DNA of 64,000 bases. Source: Treponema sp. (GTDB lineage: Bacteria > Spirochaetota > Spirochaetia > Treponematales > Treponemataceae). Both the position numbers and the translations under genes were made by a program. The notes beneath the pieces were generated by a model that saw only the letters and a program-made list of their open reading frames with translations, was not told where the DNA came from and made no database searches. Each line of letters opens with the position of its first letter. Positions within the stretch are counted from its first letter, which is position 1. The DNA lies in assembly GCA_022010055.1 (NCBI GenBank), contig CP091737.1, positions 744,001 through 808,000 of the forward strand. Direction: 5' to 3'. This document shows, piece after piece, positions 1 through 9,225 of the stretch.

Positions 1-2
1 TA

Positions 3-314
3 TTAAAAACGCTAAGAACCGTCGGCGAACAGATAAAACTTGCACGCCTGCGCCGAAAACTTTCCGTTCAGCTTGTCTCAGAAAGAGCGGGCATAAGCCG
101 GGCGACATTGTGGGCAATTGAAAACGGAGAGCCTTCCGTTTCTTTCGGGGCGTATGTGTCTGTTTTATGCGCTTTAGGCTTAAAAGATGATGTGACTCTT
201 CTTGCAAAAGATGACGTGCTGGGTAAAACCTATCAGGATTTAGAACTGCTTCCTAAAAAACGCGCTCCAAAAACAAAGGGGAAAAAACAGTGCTCATTGA
301 GCGTGTCGAAATGA
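3..314 (+). CDS. XRE-family helix-turn-helix regulator, 5' partial
   Basis: The reading frame is open from the left edge of the window, so the start is outside it. The visible ~103 residues form an XRE/HipB-type DNA-binding domain: a stretch reading EQIKLARLRRKLSVQLVSER, then the recognition helix GISRATLWAIENG, then a basic tail (KKRAPKTKGKK). The stop TGA overlaps a following ATG at 311, an ATGA arrangement usual for two-gene operons such as hipB-hipA, but the next frame does not give a recognisable HipA. Role inferred: transcriptional regulator, possibly an antitoxin. The HTH is clear; the partner is not identifiable. Confidence 0.75.
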   Translation, partial: LKTLRTVGEQIKLARLRRKLSVQLVSERAGISRATLWAIENGEPSVSFGAYVSVLCALGLKDDVTLLAKDDVLGKTYQDLELLPKKRAPKTKGKKQCSLSVSK

Positions 315-391
315 GCACTGTGCATATTGGTGATTTTGACACGGCGATGTTTGCATGGCAAACTCGTTTGGCAATCTTTCCAAAAGATTAT

Positions 392-412
392 GGGTCAAGC
401 CCGATGATGACA
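392..412. repeat. Partial copy of a dispersed palindromic repeat
   Basis: A 21-base block containing GGGTCAAGCCCGA followed by ATGACA matches the core of the palindromic element at 924-944 of the 46-kb block (positions 46924-46944) in 19 of 21 bases. It lies at the junction where the short reading frame after the XRE gene stops making sense, just before the convergent lipoprotein gene ends at 416. It may be a remnant of the same repeat family. Confidence 0.4.
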
Positions 413-415
413 AGT

Positions 416-2937
416 TTACTCGCCGTTTATTACGCCGTCCGTGCAGATGATTTTGGCGGAAGTCAAGTTGTAATTGTCGTGGTCAACAGATATTGAATTC
501 CACTGTTCTATTGTGCCCATATAGTTTACTGTCGTAAGATTTGGGCAGTGATAAAATGCATAGACCTCAATACTTGTAACACTTTCAGGGATTTTTATAG
601 TTGTTAAGTTTATACAGTTCTTAAACGCAGAACCACCAATACTTGTAACACTTTTTGGAATTTCTATATTAGTCAAGCTTGTACATTCACCAAACGCATG
701 ATTACCAATACTTGTAACACTTTCAGGAATTTTTATAGTTGTTAAGCTTCTACATCTCGAAAACGCAGAATCACCAATACTTGTAACACTTTCAGGAATT
801 TTTATAGTTGTTAAGCTTGTACATTCATCAAACGCAGAACTACCAATACTTGTAACACTTTCAGGAATTTCTATAGTTGTTAAGCTTGTACATCCACAAA
901 ACGCAGAATCACCAATACTTGTAACGCTTGCTGGAATTTCTATATTAGTCAAGTTTGTACATCCACGAAACGTATTATAATCAATATTTGTAACACTTTC
1001 AGGAATTTCTATAGTTGTTAAGCTTGTACATCCCCAAAACGCAGAACTACCAATACTTGTAACACTTTCAGGAATTTCTATAGTTGTTAAGCTTGTACAT
1101 CTACAAAACGCAATACTATCAATACTTGTAACACTTTCAGGAATTTCTATATTAGTCAAGTTTGTACATCAACGAAACGTACCATAATCAATACTTGTAA
1201 CACTTTTTGGAATTTCTATATTAGTCAAGCTTGTACATTCATCAAACGCATGATTACCAATACTTGTAACACTTTCAGGAATTTTTATAGTTGTTAAGCT
1301 TCTACATCTCGAAAACGCAGAATCACCAATACTTGTAACACTTTCAGGAATTTCTATATTACTCAAGTTTGTACATATGCCAAACGCAGATACACCAATG
1401 CTTGTAACGCTTGCTGGAATTTCTATAGTTGTTAAGCTAGTACATTCCGCAAACGCAGCTTTACCAATACTTGTAACGCTTTCAGGAATTTTTATACTTA
1501 CCAACTTTATACATCTGGAAAACGTCCGTGACGGAATACTTTCAAGTCCGGTTGTTCCGCTTAAATCAAGATTCACTTTTGCATTTTTCTTTGAAAGCAA
1601 TGCACGTTCTATATTTTTTACTGTAGTTTCATCAATTTTCCCGACAACAAAAATGTTATGAGTTCCTTCTGGGAGATTTTTTATTGCGTTCATCACATTT
1701 TCCGCTTTTACTGCCCATTTTGCATACAATGTTACAGCGTCAGTTTTTTCACCTGCATTCCAGCCTGTAATCGCTTCGTCTGAAAAATCCTGCGTTAAAT
1801 ACCAGCCTGCAAAATCGTAGAATTCACGTGTTGGAACAGGCAAGACAACAGTTTCATCTTGTTTATACGATGTTCTTGCGTCTTCTGGATTTGTCCCCTC
1901 ATTCAAGTTGTAGTTTATAGAATAAGACGGATTTCCTTCCACTGTGCATACAGCGTCAAATCTTCTGTGAGCGTGATTTTTTCTTTGTCTTTGTAGGATT
2001 TGCTGGATTCATTCGGGATTTTGTCTGTGCTCCAGCCGTTAAAATTAAAGTCTGTTTTTTCATGATACGGAGTAACAATTTCCGCGCCGAATTTTCCGGA
2101 AAGAGTTGAGTTTTCCTTGCCGTTGTCCGCGTCAAATGTCAGTGTTATGATTTTTCTGTCATAGTGGATTTTTACAACTGTCGAGCCATCCGCTGCGATT
2201 TTTTCCTGAACAAATTCTTTTGCACTGAATCCTGCTGTTTCCTCTGCCTTTGCCGCGGTCTCCTCGCCGGTTGTTCCTGTCATCGGCTCGGTTTTTGCAA
2301 GCGTGTAGCCGTCGTCCGCAATATTCTGCTGCCAGTGCTCCACTTTGTAGGCTGTTCCGGTTCCGGCCGCCCACTGCGCATACAGTATTACGTCAGCGGT
2401 CAGCGTGATTTTTGTCTTGTCGTTATAAGGTGCGCCTGTTCCGTCTGATTTTGTGTTCCAGCCGGAGAATGTCCAGCCTGCTTTAGTGAAACTGTTTTCC
2501 GTAATTGCAATTTCGATTCCTGATTCAGCGGTTATTTTATTCATCTCTCCGGTTCCGCCGTTCGCGTCGAATTTTACAGTATAAAAAACTTTGGCGATTT
2601 CTTCCCACTGCGCATACAGCGTCAAGTCTTCTGTGAGCTTGATTTTTTCTTTGTCTTTGTAGGATTTGCTGGATTCGTCTGGAGCTTGTTTTGTGTTCCA
2701 GCCGGCAAAGGTAAAGCCGGTTTTTGTAAATGTGTTTGCAGGAAGCTCGAATTCTTCGTTTTCTGTTTTTGTAATGCTTTCTATTGAGCCGCTTCCGCCG
2801 TTCGCATTAAATGCAACTGTAAAAGTGTCTGGCTCGTCAGTCGTTATTTTGCAGCTGAAAAGCGAGACTGCAAAAACGCACGCTAAGGCTATACGCGCGA
2901 CTTGGGGGGGGGTAAGATGTTTACGGTAATTTTTCAT
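416..2937 (-). CDS. Surface lipoprotein with InlB-type (Flg_new) and BspA leucine-rich repeats, interrupted
   Basis: Starts at ATG 2937 with a GGAG ribosome site and a lipoprotein signal ending in the lipobox VSLFSC. Then come four Listeria-Bacteroides (InlB B/Flg_new) repeats, each ending in LYAQW or LYAKW, with one MucBP-like segment between them, followed by about fifteen BspA-type LRR_5 repeats of 23 residues (SVTSIGxxAFxxCTSLTTIxIPE) and a typical BspA C-terminus. Role from family knowledge: surface-exposed adhesion or binding protein. Two defects split it: a frameshift near 1934 (TGGAAGGAAAT; one more A restores the frame) and an in-frame TGA at 1169-1171 where sister repeats have GGA (Gly). 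It is either a sequence error or a decayed or phase-varying surface gene. Full span about 840 residues. Confidence 0.85.
540..1510 (-). repeat. Tandem 69-bp coding repeats (23-residue BspA LRR units)
   Basis: The block CAATACTTGTAACACTTTC recurs about every 69 bases through this stretch (for example near 636, 705, 774 and 843). Some units are almost identical over their full length, including a multi-unit block shared between the 560-760 and 1190-1340 stretches. This encodes the LRR array of the lipoprotein. Such high identity invites unit gain or loss by recombination, and also assembly collapse. Confidence 0.85.
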
Positions 2938-2988
2938 TAAACTGCTCCTGAAATATAGATGGGAATATCTGCAACGCAGACTTTAAAA

Positions 2989-3017
2989 ATTATAGGATAG
3001 GAATTTTCTGCTGTCAA
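2989..3017 (-). promoter_or_regulatory. Sigma-70 promoter for the InlB/BspA lipoprotein
   Basis: On the minus strand there is a consensus TTGACA (3017-3012), a 17-nt spacer and a consensus TATAAT (2994-2989). Expected transcription start is about 2982, giving a ~45-nt leader ending in GGAG before ATG 2937. Confidence 0.8.
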
Positions 3018-3059
3018 TTTTTCGAATTGAATCACGTAATATAATATTGAACATATCAA

Positions 3060-3170
3060 AGCCACCGTATATTTACAACATACATTCCGGCTCGCTCAAT
3101 GAACTCTGTTTTTCCCTTTTGTTTTTGCCGCGTTTTTTAGAATAAATTCCTCTTATTGAAAAAACGGTGG
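3060..3170. repeat. Long-range inverted repeat upstream of tpiA
   Basis: GCCACCGT at 3060-3067 is the exact reverse complement of ACGGTGGC at 3163-3170, the latter lying between the -35 and -10 boxes of the tpiA promoter. The rest of the 2938-3243 gap holds the two promoters and the tpiA leader hairpin; I see no gene in it. Confidence 0.35.
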
Positions 3171-3184
3171 CATTTCATTAATAT
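3156..3184 (+). promoter_or_regulatory. tpiA promoter
   Basis: TTGAAA (3156-3161), 17-nt spacer, TAATAT (3179-3184). The sequence from just before the -10 box into the leader (ATTAATATTTT, then TATATAGAAAAAT) is shared almost exactly with the secG promoter at 4050-4078. Confidence 0.7.
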
Positions 3185-3204
3185 TTTATGTATATAGAAA
3201 AATA

Positions 3205-3227
3205 CAAGGGGCGCTGTCCCTTGGTTT
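3205..3227 (+). promoter_or_regulatory. Hairpin in the tpiA leader
   Basis: CAAGGG (3205-3210), a 7-nt loop and CCCTTG (3218-3223), followed by GTTTT, lie between the promoter and the AGGAG ribosome site of tpiA. It resembles a weak terminator and could modulate expression or stabilise the 5' end of the mRNA. Confidence 0.4.
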
Positions 3228-3243
3228 TACAGGAGTAATAATT

Positions 3244-3992
3244 ATGGCTCGTACACATTACATTGCCGGCAACTGGAAAATGAACACTACAAAAGCGGAG
3301 GCGGTTGCGCTTGCAAAAGACCTTGTTGAACAGTTAAAGGGAAAAACCAACAAATTCATGATTGGAGTTCCTTTTGTATATCTTGACGCTGTTAGCCAGG
3401 TTGTAAAGGGATCAAATATCATTCTTGCGGCACAGGACTGCGCTGCTACTTCAAACGGCGCTCATACTGGCGAAGTTTCTACAGAAATGCTTAAGGATAT
3501 TGGCTGCCAGTGCGTTATTTTGGGACACTCTGAACGCCGCCACGAAATCGGTGAGTCAGATGAACTTATCAATAAAAAGTCCGCAAGGCTTTAAAAGACG
3601 GTCTTGAAGTTGACTTGTGCATAGGCGAGCTTCTTGCTGAGCGCGAGGCTGGCGAGGCGGAGCAGGTTTGCGCGTTCCAGCTTTCTGCCGGCCTGGCGGG
3701 AGTAACTGAAGAACAGATGAAGAATGTTACTATTGCCTACGAGCCTGTATGGGCCATCGGAACTGGAAAAACTGCTACTCCTGCTGATGCGGAGGCGATT
3801 CATAAATTTATCCGCGGTTATATCGCAAAGCTTTACAACCAGAAAGTCGCTGATGAGATTATCATCCAGTACGGCGGTTCTATGAAGGCTTCTAATGCCG
3901 CGGAGCTTTTGGCTCAGCCGGATATCGATGGCGGTCTTATTGGCGGCGCATCGCTTAAGGCTGAAACTTTTGTTCCTATCTGCGAGCTGTAA
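3244..3992 (+). CDS. tpiA: Triosephosphate isomerase (frameshifted)
   Basis: Glycolytic enzyme interconverting dihydroxyacetone phosphate and glyceraldehyde 3-phosphate. Catalytic residues are all present: Lys12 in GNWKM, His in ILGHSERR and Glu in [11 protein letters not shown]; the phosphate-gripping IQYGGS and GGAS motifs follow. AGGAG precedes the ATG. The frame breaks near 3578: AAAAAGTCC should read AAAAAGGTCC, after which the protein continues as [15 protein letters not shown]. With that G restored the protein is ~249 residues, the normal family length. The gene is essential in a fermentative treponeme, so a missed base is far likelier than a pseudogene. It is followed by a strong terminator. 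Confidence 0.93.
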
Positions 3993-4001
3993 TTGAATTA
4001 T

Positions 4002-4047
4002 TTTCGGGATTTTGCGCATGAACAAAATCCCGAAATTTTATTCTTTT
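4002..4047 (+). terminator. Rho-independent terminator after tpiA
   Basis: A 13-bp perfect stem (TTTCGGGATTTTG, 4002-4014, with CAAAATCCCGAAA, 4023-4035), an 8-nt loop and a T-rich tail. The next promoter starts at 4050. Confidence 0.85.
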
Positions 4048-4049
4048 CG

Positions 4050-4078
4050 TTGACCAAAATATCTTATTCCATTAATAT
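4050..4078 (+). promoter_or_regulatory. secG promoter
   Basis: TTGACC (4050-4055), 17-nt spacer, TAATAT (4073-4078). It has the same architecture and initially transcribed sequence as the tpiA promoter. It may drive secG, the PTS IIA gene and possibly the V-ATPase operon, since I see no terminator between them. Confidence 0.7.
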
Positions 4079-4130
4079 TTTCTTTATATAGAAAAATTAT
4101 AGGCTTATGGCCTTACTGGAGTTTTTATAA

Positions 4131-4490
4131 ATGAACGTTATTCAGACTGTGCTTCTTGTTGCATTTGTAATTGTTTGCATATTGATTGTTTGCCTTGTTC
4201 TTGTTCAGGATGATGGACAGAGCGGAATGGGCGGTCTTCTTGGCGGACGCGGAACTGCGGCTTTTGGCTCTCATTCTGCCAGTGTCCTTACAAAGGCGAC
4301 GGGAGTTTTTGTTGCGCTGTTTTTCATCATTACTTTGGCGCTTGCCGTATTGAACAAAAAAGACAAGGCGCCTGCGGAGATGAGCGATACTTCGTCAAGA
4401 ATCGAAAATACTGTTGAATCTGCTGCTTCAGAAGAAAACGCAGAGGAAGCTGCTCCTGCTGCCGAAGACAAATGGTATCAGAGCAACTGA
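4131..4490 (+). CDS. secG: Preprotein translocase subunit SecG
   Basis: A 119-residue inner-membrane component of the SecYEG channel. Two transmembrane helices (about residues 4-25 and 55-75) flank the conserved cytoplasmic loop with GMGGLLGGRGTAAFG. A Glu/Ala-rich acidic tail of about 35 residues follows the second helix. An ACTGGAG ribosome site lies upstream. Adjacency to tpiA is common in bacteria. Confidence 0.93.
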   Translation: MNVIQTVLLVAFVIVCILIVCLVLVQDDGQSGMGGLLGGRGTAAFGSHSASVLTKATGVFVALFFIITLALAVLNKKDKAPAEMSDTSSRIENTVESAASEENAEEAAPAAEDKWYQSN

Positions 4491-4530
4491 CCGGTTTTTA
4501 AATAAAGAATTGTAATCAGGTTGGGGTTTT

Positions 4531-5008
4531 ATGCTTAGTGATTTGATTAAGCCTGAAAATGTTATTATTGAACTTGAAAGCACCGACAAGGACAGCCTTT
4601 TTGCTGAACTTGCGGAAAATCTTGTTCGTGCTAACACAACTCTTGACCGTGAGGAAATATTCAGGGCTCTTTCTGCAAGGGAAGAGCAGATGAATACCTG
4701 TATTATGAAAGGCATTGCTGTTCCGCATGCCTGCTGTTCCTGTGTGGAAACCTTTGGTTGCGCTTGGTCTTAGCGCTTCTGGCATTGATTACGAAGTAGA
4801 AGGTACTGGAACAAAAAACTATTCTGACTCATTGGTTCACATGGTTTTTATGCTTCTCTTTGAGCAGGGCAACGCAGAGCATCATCTGCATGTTCTGGCA
4901 GACTGCGCGCGTCTTCTGCATATTCCAGGTTTTTACAAGGCTGTAATGAGCGCAAAAACATCGCAGGAAGTCTGTGATGTGATACGTGATTTTGAATGTG
5001 AATTTTAG
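4531..5008 (+). CDS. ptsN: PTS EIIA domain protein, PtsN-like (frameshifted)
   Basis: Mannitol/fructose-type phosphotransferase IIA domain (PTS_EIIA_2), ~158 residues. The phosphorylatable His is in KGIAVPHA. The frame breaks just after this site, near 4751: GTGGAAACCTTTGG needs one base fewer or two more to continue as PLVALGLSASGIDYE. No EIIB or EIIC gene is nearby, so this is more likely a regulatory PtsN-type protein than a sugar transporter part. A second IIA protein, fused to an HTH domain, is at 60517-61162. Treponemes are known to keep incomplete PTS systems with ptsN-like genes. Confidence 0.85.
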
Positions 5009-5049
5009 CGGCGGAGTTTTTTATTTTTCTTTTTTTCAGGGGGTAGGAA

Positions 5050-5361
5050 ATGGCAGAAAACGAAGCAAATGTGATTTCTCATCTTTTGAACGTGGAAGCG
5101 CAGGCTTCTGATCTTGTAAAGGAAGCGCAGGACGAGGCTGACAAGCGTCTTTCCTCTGCGCACGCAAAGGCTGATGCGGAATTTAAAGAAAAATTTAGCA
5201 GGGCTGTCGCAGAGCTTGAAAAAAACTACAGCGCAAGGCTCTCTTCTATAGACGAAAATCATAATAAAATGCTGGAAGAATATCAGTCTTCCGTTATAAA
5301 TACTGAACAAAATAAAGACGATTTCAATCTCTTCTTAAAGCAAGTGCTGATTGGACAGTAG
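5050..5361 (+). CDS. V-type ATPase stalk subunit, G/H-like
   Basis: A 103-residue protein, mostly charged helix (residues ~15-85 rich in Ala, Glu, Lys), the form of the peripheral-stalk G/H subunit that pairs with subunit E. It has AGGGGG upstream of the ATG and stands first in the V-ATPase operon, 9 nt before subunit C. Assignment rests on position and coiled-coil character; the sequence alone is not diagnostic. Confidence 0.6.
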   Translation: MAENEANVISHLLNVEAQASDLVKEAQDEADKRLSSAHAKADAEFKEKFSRAVAELEKNYSARLSSIDENHNKMLEEYQSSVINTEQNKDDFNLFLKQVLIGQ

Positions 5362-5370
5362 GGGGCACCC

Positions 5371-6403
5371 GTGGATTACTCTGGAGCTTCCGCTTATATT
5401 TATGCAAAAGTCTGTAGCCTTGTTTCAAAGGCGTATGTGGGCGAAATGCAGTCCGGCTTTTTAATGCAAAATCTCTCTCTGAACTCTGGGATGTTCTGTT
5501 CAGCGTTCCTTGTCCGCAGGTTCCGGAACAGATTCTTGCAAACAAAATTGAAAATCAGGCTGTAGATACGTTTATTTCAGACTATACCGCTCTTCTTCAG
5601 CTTTATTCAAAGCCTGACCCGTTTTTAGTGGAGCTTCTGCGCAGGTATGAGGTTACCAACATCAAGGTAATGTCTGCGGCGTTAAGTCTTGGCGAACAGG
5701 AAATTCCGCGTACTGTAAATTTGGGGAACTACGAGCTTTTAAATTATTCCGCATGGCCGGACATGAAAAAAATCACCGAGAATTCAAACTTTCCGTGGTA
5801 CGACCATGTTCCGACTCCGGAAGAACGACAGCAGATGGACTACAGGCTTGACCTTCAGGAAATCCGCACTTTGTGGAAGTATGTTACAAAAGTTTCCGAT
5901 TCGTCCAGGAATGCCCTTGTCGGGTATTTACCGAGGACTACAGGATAAAGAATATGCTCTGGGCGCTTCGGCTTAAAATCTATTATCAGATGCCGAACGA
6001 CGAAATCGTCAAGAATCTTTTTTATATTTCAGATGAACCTTCTGTTAATGATCCGCTTTGCAGCTCCGCGGTTGAAATTCTGGACAAAGCGCCGGATAAT
6101 TATTCCGACTGGAAAAAGTGGCGTTATGCTTCGTATCTGAATCCTTATGAGGAAGGCCATCTGTGGTCTGTAGATCCTATGTGGATTGAGCAGAAACTTA
6201 GGATTGGAGAGGTAAAGAAAATTAAAAAGCTGCTTCACCAGAATCCGCTGACCTATGCGTCTTTAGTTATGTATTTCAGGATAAAACTTCAGGAACTTAA
6301 TTCCATTCGTGCGGCTACGGAAGCGTTGCGGCTTAATGCGGAAAAATCAGAGGCTATGTATGTGGCCGGAATTTCAGCTTCTATGTTGAACGGAGGTCAA
6401 TAA
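5371..6403 (+). CDS. atpC: V-type ATP synthase subunit C (two frameshifts)
   Basis: Subunit C/d links the central stalk to the membrane rotor. GTG start (MDYSGASAYIYAKV), then AKSLSELWDVLF, an YRLDLQEIRTLWKYV stretch, and YRIKNMLWALRLKIYY, typical of the V-ATPase C/AC39 fold. The gene occupies all three frames in turn: breaks near 5462 (TTTTTAATGC; one more A) and near 5917 (CTTGTCGGG; one more C gives ALVRVFTEDY). Restored length is about 344 residues, the usual size. The stop TAA overlaps the ATG of subunit I. Confidence 0.82.
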
Positions 6404-8391
6404 TGGCGAAAACGACAGAAATGCGTCTTGTGGAACTTATGGCGTTAAAACAGGATGTTCAGAACGTGATTCTGTATCTTGGAAAAAATGGAAATTTCCA
6501 GTTTCAGAGAAAAAAACGTTCCGTTCAAAAAAGTGATGATAAAAAATTCATGAATATCGACACCCATTTTTTTGACTGCATGCAGAAAGCCCGCGCTTTT
6601 TTTTGCATACCGGATATTTCTGATTCAGACTTGAAATTTTCCGCGGCAACGGATGAAGACCGCGATAAGGCTAATAAAATAATCGCTTCGACCGATGAAT
6701 TTGAAAAAAATGCCGGGGAAAAAACCGAAAAGCTTAAGAAGATTTCGGAAACTTTGAAGGAGGCGGAATCTTTTTCAAACCTGAAAATTCCATACTCGCA
6801 GCTGGAGCACCTTTCTTTTCTTTCTTTGCGGATAGGGCGTATTCCTGCTGAAAATTTTGAAAGTCTGCGCGAGGCGGTTGATTTTCATGCCGTTATAATT
6901 CCGCTTGGAAACGATAAGTCAAAAATTCTTGCGGCCGCTTCTAAGAAAGGGCGTTTTGCGCTTGATACTGAGCTTAAGAAATTTGGTTTTGTAAATATGG
7001 ATATTCCTGAGAATTTTAACGGAATCCCGGACGAGGTTCTTGAAGGAATGCGGCAGGAAAGGATTTCTGCGGAGCGTGAAGTTGCAAAAATCAACGAAGA
7101 AAAAAAGAATTATGCGGACACTCATTCTGAAGAAATCCGCCGGCTTCTGGGAGTATTCAGCATTTCAAGGCAGGTAAAGGATATTCAGAACAGCCTTGAG
7201 TCGACTTCCATGGTTTACAGGCTTACCGGATGGATTCCTGCGTCGGATTCGCGTAACTTTATGAAAGAGCTTGATGATTTGACAGAAGGAAGGATTGCAA
7301 TCCGTGAGTATCTTCCGACTGAAGTTCCGTCTGTTCTGCGCGGCGAGGAAAAAGTTCCGGTAAAACTTACTCATGGAAAATTTATTTCGGCGTTCGAGCG
7401 TATGATTTTCAGTTACGGTTCGCCTTTGTATGGAACAATTGACCCGACTCCGTTTGTCGCTATTTTCTTTACGTTCCTTTTTGGAATCATGTTCGGTGAC
7501 TTTGGCCAGGGGCTTGTGATTTTTCTTGCAGGGCTTCTGATGGCAAAAAAAGTTGTGAAGGTCGGCGCGTGGAATAAATTTGCCCCGATTTTTATGGGAG
7601 TAGGATGTTCTTCCTGCGTCATGGGGCTTGTGACCGGCGAATTTTTTGGAACTGAAAAAATCCTTGAGCCGTTCGCGCTTTTTGTGACGGGGCTGTTTGG
7701 AACTCCGCGCGCGCCTATTTTAAAGGTAATGCCGTCTTCGAATCCTAATTCAATTTTTGTGATTTTCGGAATCTTTGCCGTTACGATTGCATTTGGTTTC
7801 CTTATCAATTCAATCGGTCTTATTGTGAATATGTGCAACAATGCGATCCGCAAAAAAATTGGCTCCGTGCTATTTGGAAAAAGCGGATTTTTTGGAATCC
7901 TGTTCTACTGGTACGTTGTCGCCTTTGCGGTAAGGATTGCGGCTTTTCATCATGTTCCGGCTCTTTATGACTGGATTATCATTGGAATCTCGCTGTTCTT
8001 CGCGGCTTTCGGCGAGCCTTTCGAGCGTCTTTTTGATGGCGAGCGGCCTGTTGTGGAAAACGGTTTCGGCTCGCTTGTCATAGGCGGAATCGTGGAGCTT
8101 ATCGAGGTAGTCTCAAGCTATCTTTCCAGCACAATAAGTTTTGTCCGTGTCGGGGCGTTCGCTCTGGCGCATGCCGTTCTTGGCTTTATCATTTCCCTTA
8201 TGAGCGAAAAATGCGGTCCTGTAGGTGGAATTTTTGTTCTTGTAGTGGGAAATGCGATTGTTGTTGTTCTTGAGGGAATGATTGTCGCGATTCAGGTAAT
8301 CAGGCTTCAGTACTACGAATTCTTTAGCAAATTTTTTAATGAAACCGGGGCGGAATTCAAGCCGCTGAAATTTCATTATGAAAATAAATAA
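6403..8391 (+). CDS. atpI: V-type ATP synthase subunit I
   Basis: A 662-residue membrane stator (V-ATPase a/I family). The N-terminal ~330 residues are soluble and helical; the C-terminal half has about seven membrane segments beginning at PFVAIFFTFLFGIMFGDFGQ, a family signature. Near the C-terminus, SSTISFVRVGAFALAHA contains the Arg that faces the rotor carboxylate during ion translocation. The start overlaps the stop of subunit C (TAATG). Confidence 0.95.
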   Translation: MAKTTEMRLVELMALKQDVQNVILYLGKNGNFQFQRKKRSVQKSDDKKFMNIDTHFFDCMQKARAFFCIPDISDSDLKFSAATDEDRDKANKIIASTDEFEKNAGEKTEKLKKISETLKEAESFSNLKIPYSQLEHLSFLSLRIGRIPAENFESLREAVDFHAVIIPLGNDKSKILAAASKKGRFALDTELKKFGFVNMDIPENFNGIPDEVLEGMRQERISAEREVAKINEEKKNYADTHSEEIRRLLGVFSISRQVKDIQNSLESTSMVYRLTGWIPASDSRNFMKELDDLTEGRIAIREYLPTEVPSVLRGEEKVPVKLTHGKFISAFERMIFSYGSPLYGTIDPTPFVAIFFTFLFGIMFGDFGQGLVIFLAGLLMAKKVVKVGAWNKFAPIFMGVGCSSCVMGLVTGEFFGTEKILEPFALFVTGLFGTPRAPILKVMPSSNPNSIFVIFGIFAVTIAFGFLINSIGLIVNMCNNAIRKKIGSVLFGKSGFFGILFYWYVVAFAVRIAAFHHVPALYDWIIIGISLFFAAFGEPFERLFDGERPVVENGFGSLVIGGIVELIEVVSSYLSSTISFVRVGAFALAHAVLGFIISLMSEKCGPVGGIFVLVVGNAIVVVLEGMIVAIQVIRLQYYEFFSKFFNETGAEFKPLKFHYENK

Positions 8392-8423
8392 ATTATTGAA
8401 ATAAAAATAAAAGAGGTTTTATT

Positions 8424-8765
8424 ATGAACAAGAAAATTTTTGTAATTGCTGCAATTCTTCTTTGCGCTTCGCTTTTCGGTCTTTCTGCCCAGTCTTATGA
8501 GCCTGAGGCTGAAACAGCTGTCGAGGCTTCCGCTGAACAGAAATCTCCGGTTCCTTCTTCTGCATGGAAATATATTTCCGCTGCTCTGGCGGTAGGCCTT
8601 TCTTGTATTGCCGGCGGTATGGCTGTTGCAAAAATCGGTTCTGCCGCAATGGGCGCAATGAGTGAAAACGCCGAGCTTTCCGGAAAAGCCCTTCCGTTTG
8701 TTGGTCTTGCAGAAGGTATTTGTTTGTGGGGCTTCCTTGTAGGACTTCTTATTATTGTTCTTTAA
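8424..8765 (+). CDS. atpK: V-type ATP synthase subunit K (proteolipid c-ring)
   Basis: A 113-residue rotor subunit with one helical hairpin (about residues 50-78 and 88-112). The ion-binding carboxylate is Glu97 in GLAEGIC. Unusually, the N-terminus (MNKKIFVIAAILLCASLFGL, then SAQ) looks like a cleavable signal peptide and is followed by ~20 acidic residues before the first hairpin helix. AAAGAGG lies upstream of the ATG. Confidence 0.92.
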   Translation: MNKKIFVIAAILLCASLFGLSAQSYEPEAETAVEASAEQKSPVPSSAWKYISAALAVGLSCIAGGMAVAKIGSAAMGAMSENAELSGKALPFVGLAEGICLWGFLVGLLIIVL

Positions 8766-8780
8766 CTGAAGAGATAAAAA

Positions 8781-9113
8781 TTGAAGTTTTATATTATCGG
8801 TGATAGGGAAATGGTTCTTGCGTTCAAGCTTACTGGTATTGACGGTACTGTTGCCGAAACCCGCCAGGAAGTTCTGGATGCGTTTAACCGTATGACAGGA
8901 AAGGGCGGGGCGGTTTCAGCGCCTGTTGAAGAAGTTCCGCATATCCTTATCCTTACGGAAGGCGCTGCTTCCACTATCGAGGAAGAAGAGATTGAATGGC
9001 AAAAAACCGGGAAATTTCCGCTTATTGTGGAAATTCCTGGCCTGGACGGTCATGTTTCCGGCAAAAAAACTCTTACAGATGCCATAAGGGAAGCGATTGG
9101 CGTTCAGGTTTGA
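8781..9113 (+). CDS. atpF: V-type ATP synthase subunit F
   Basis: A 110-residue central-stalk subunit. It begins at TTG 8781 with KFYIIGDREMVLAFKLTGIDG, the conserved subunit-F start (GD, then F.L.G). The central ILILTEGAAS and C-terminal PLIVEIPG stretches also fit the Rossmann-like fold. It follows subunit K by 15 nt. No in-frame ATG gives this N-terminus, so the TTG start is well supported. Confidence 0.88.
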   Translation: MKFYIIGDREMVLAFKLTGIDGTVAETRQEVLDAFNRMTGKGGAVSAPVEEVPHILILTEGAASTIEEEEIEWQKTGKFPLIVEIPGLDGHVSGKKTLTDAIREAIGVQV

Positions 9114-9225
9114 TAAATTTGGTTTGATGAATTTAAACTGATTTAGTTGTTTGCTGGCAAAATTCAGCAGCAAAAAAATGTGCGGACTTCCAGAAATAGA
9201 AGTTCCTGTTCAAAGAGGAAAACGC

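Noticed and set aside
311..496. Short frame following the XRE gene, expected to be hipA
   Set aside because: The ATGA overlap suggests a second gene, but the 61-residue product has no HipA features, runs into a repeat copy at 392-412 and overlaps the convergent lipoprotein gene. A truncated remnant is possible but cannot be supported.
540..1510. CRISPR-like periodic repeat
   Set aside because: The 69-bp periodicity is in frame and encodes 23-residue LRR units; there are no unique spacers.
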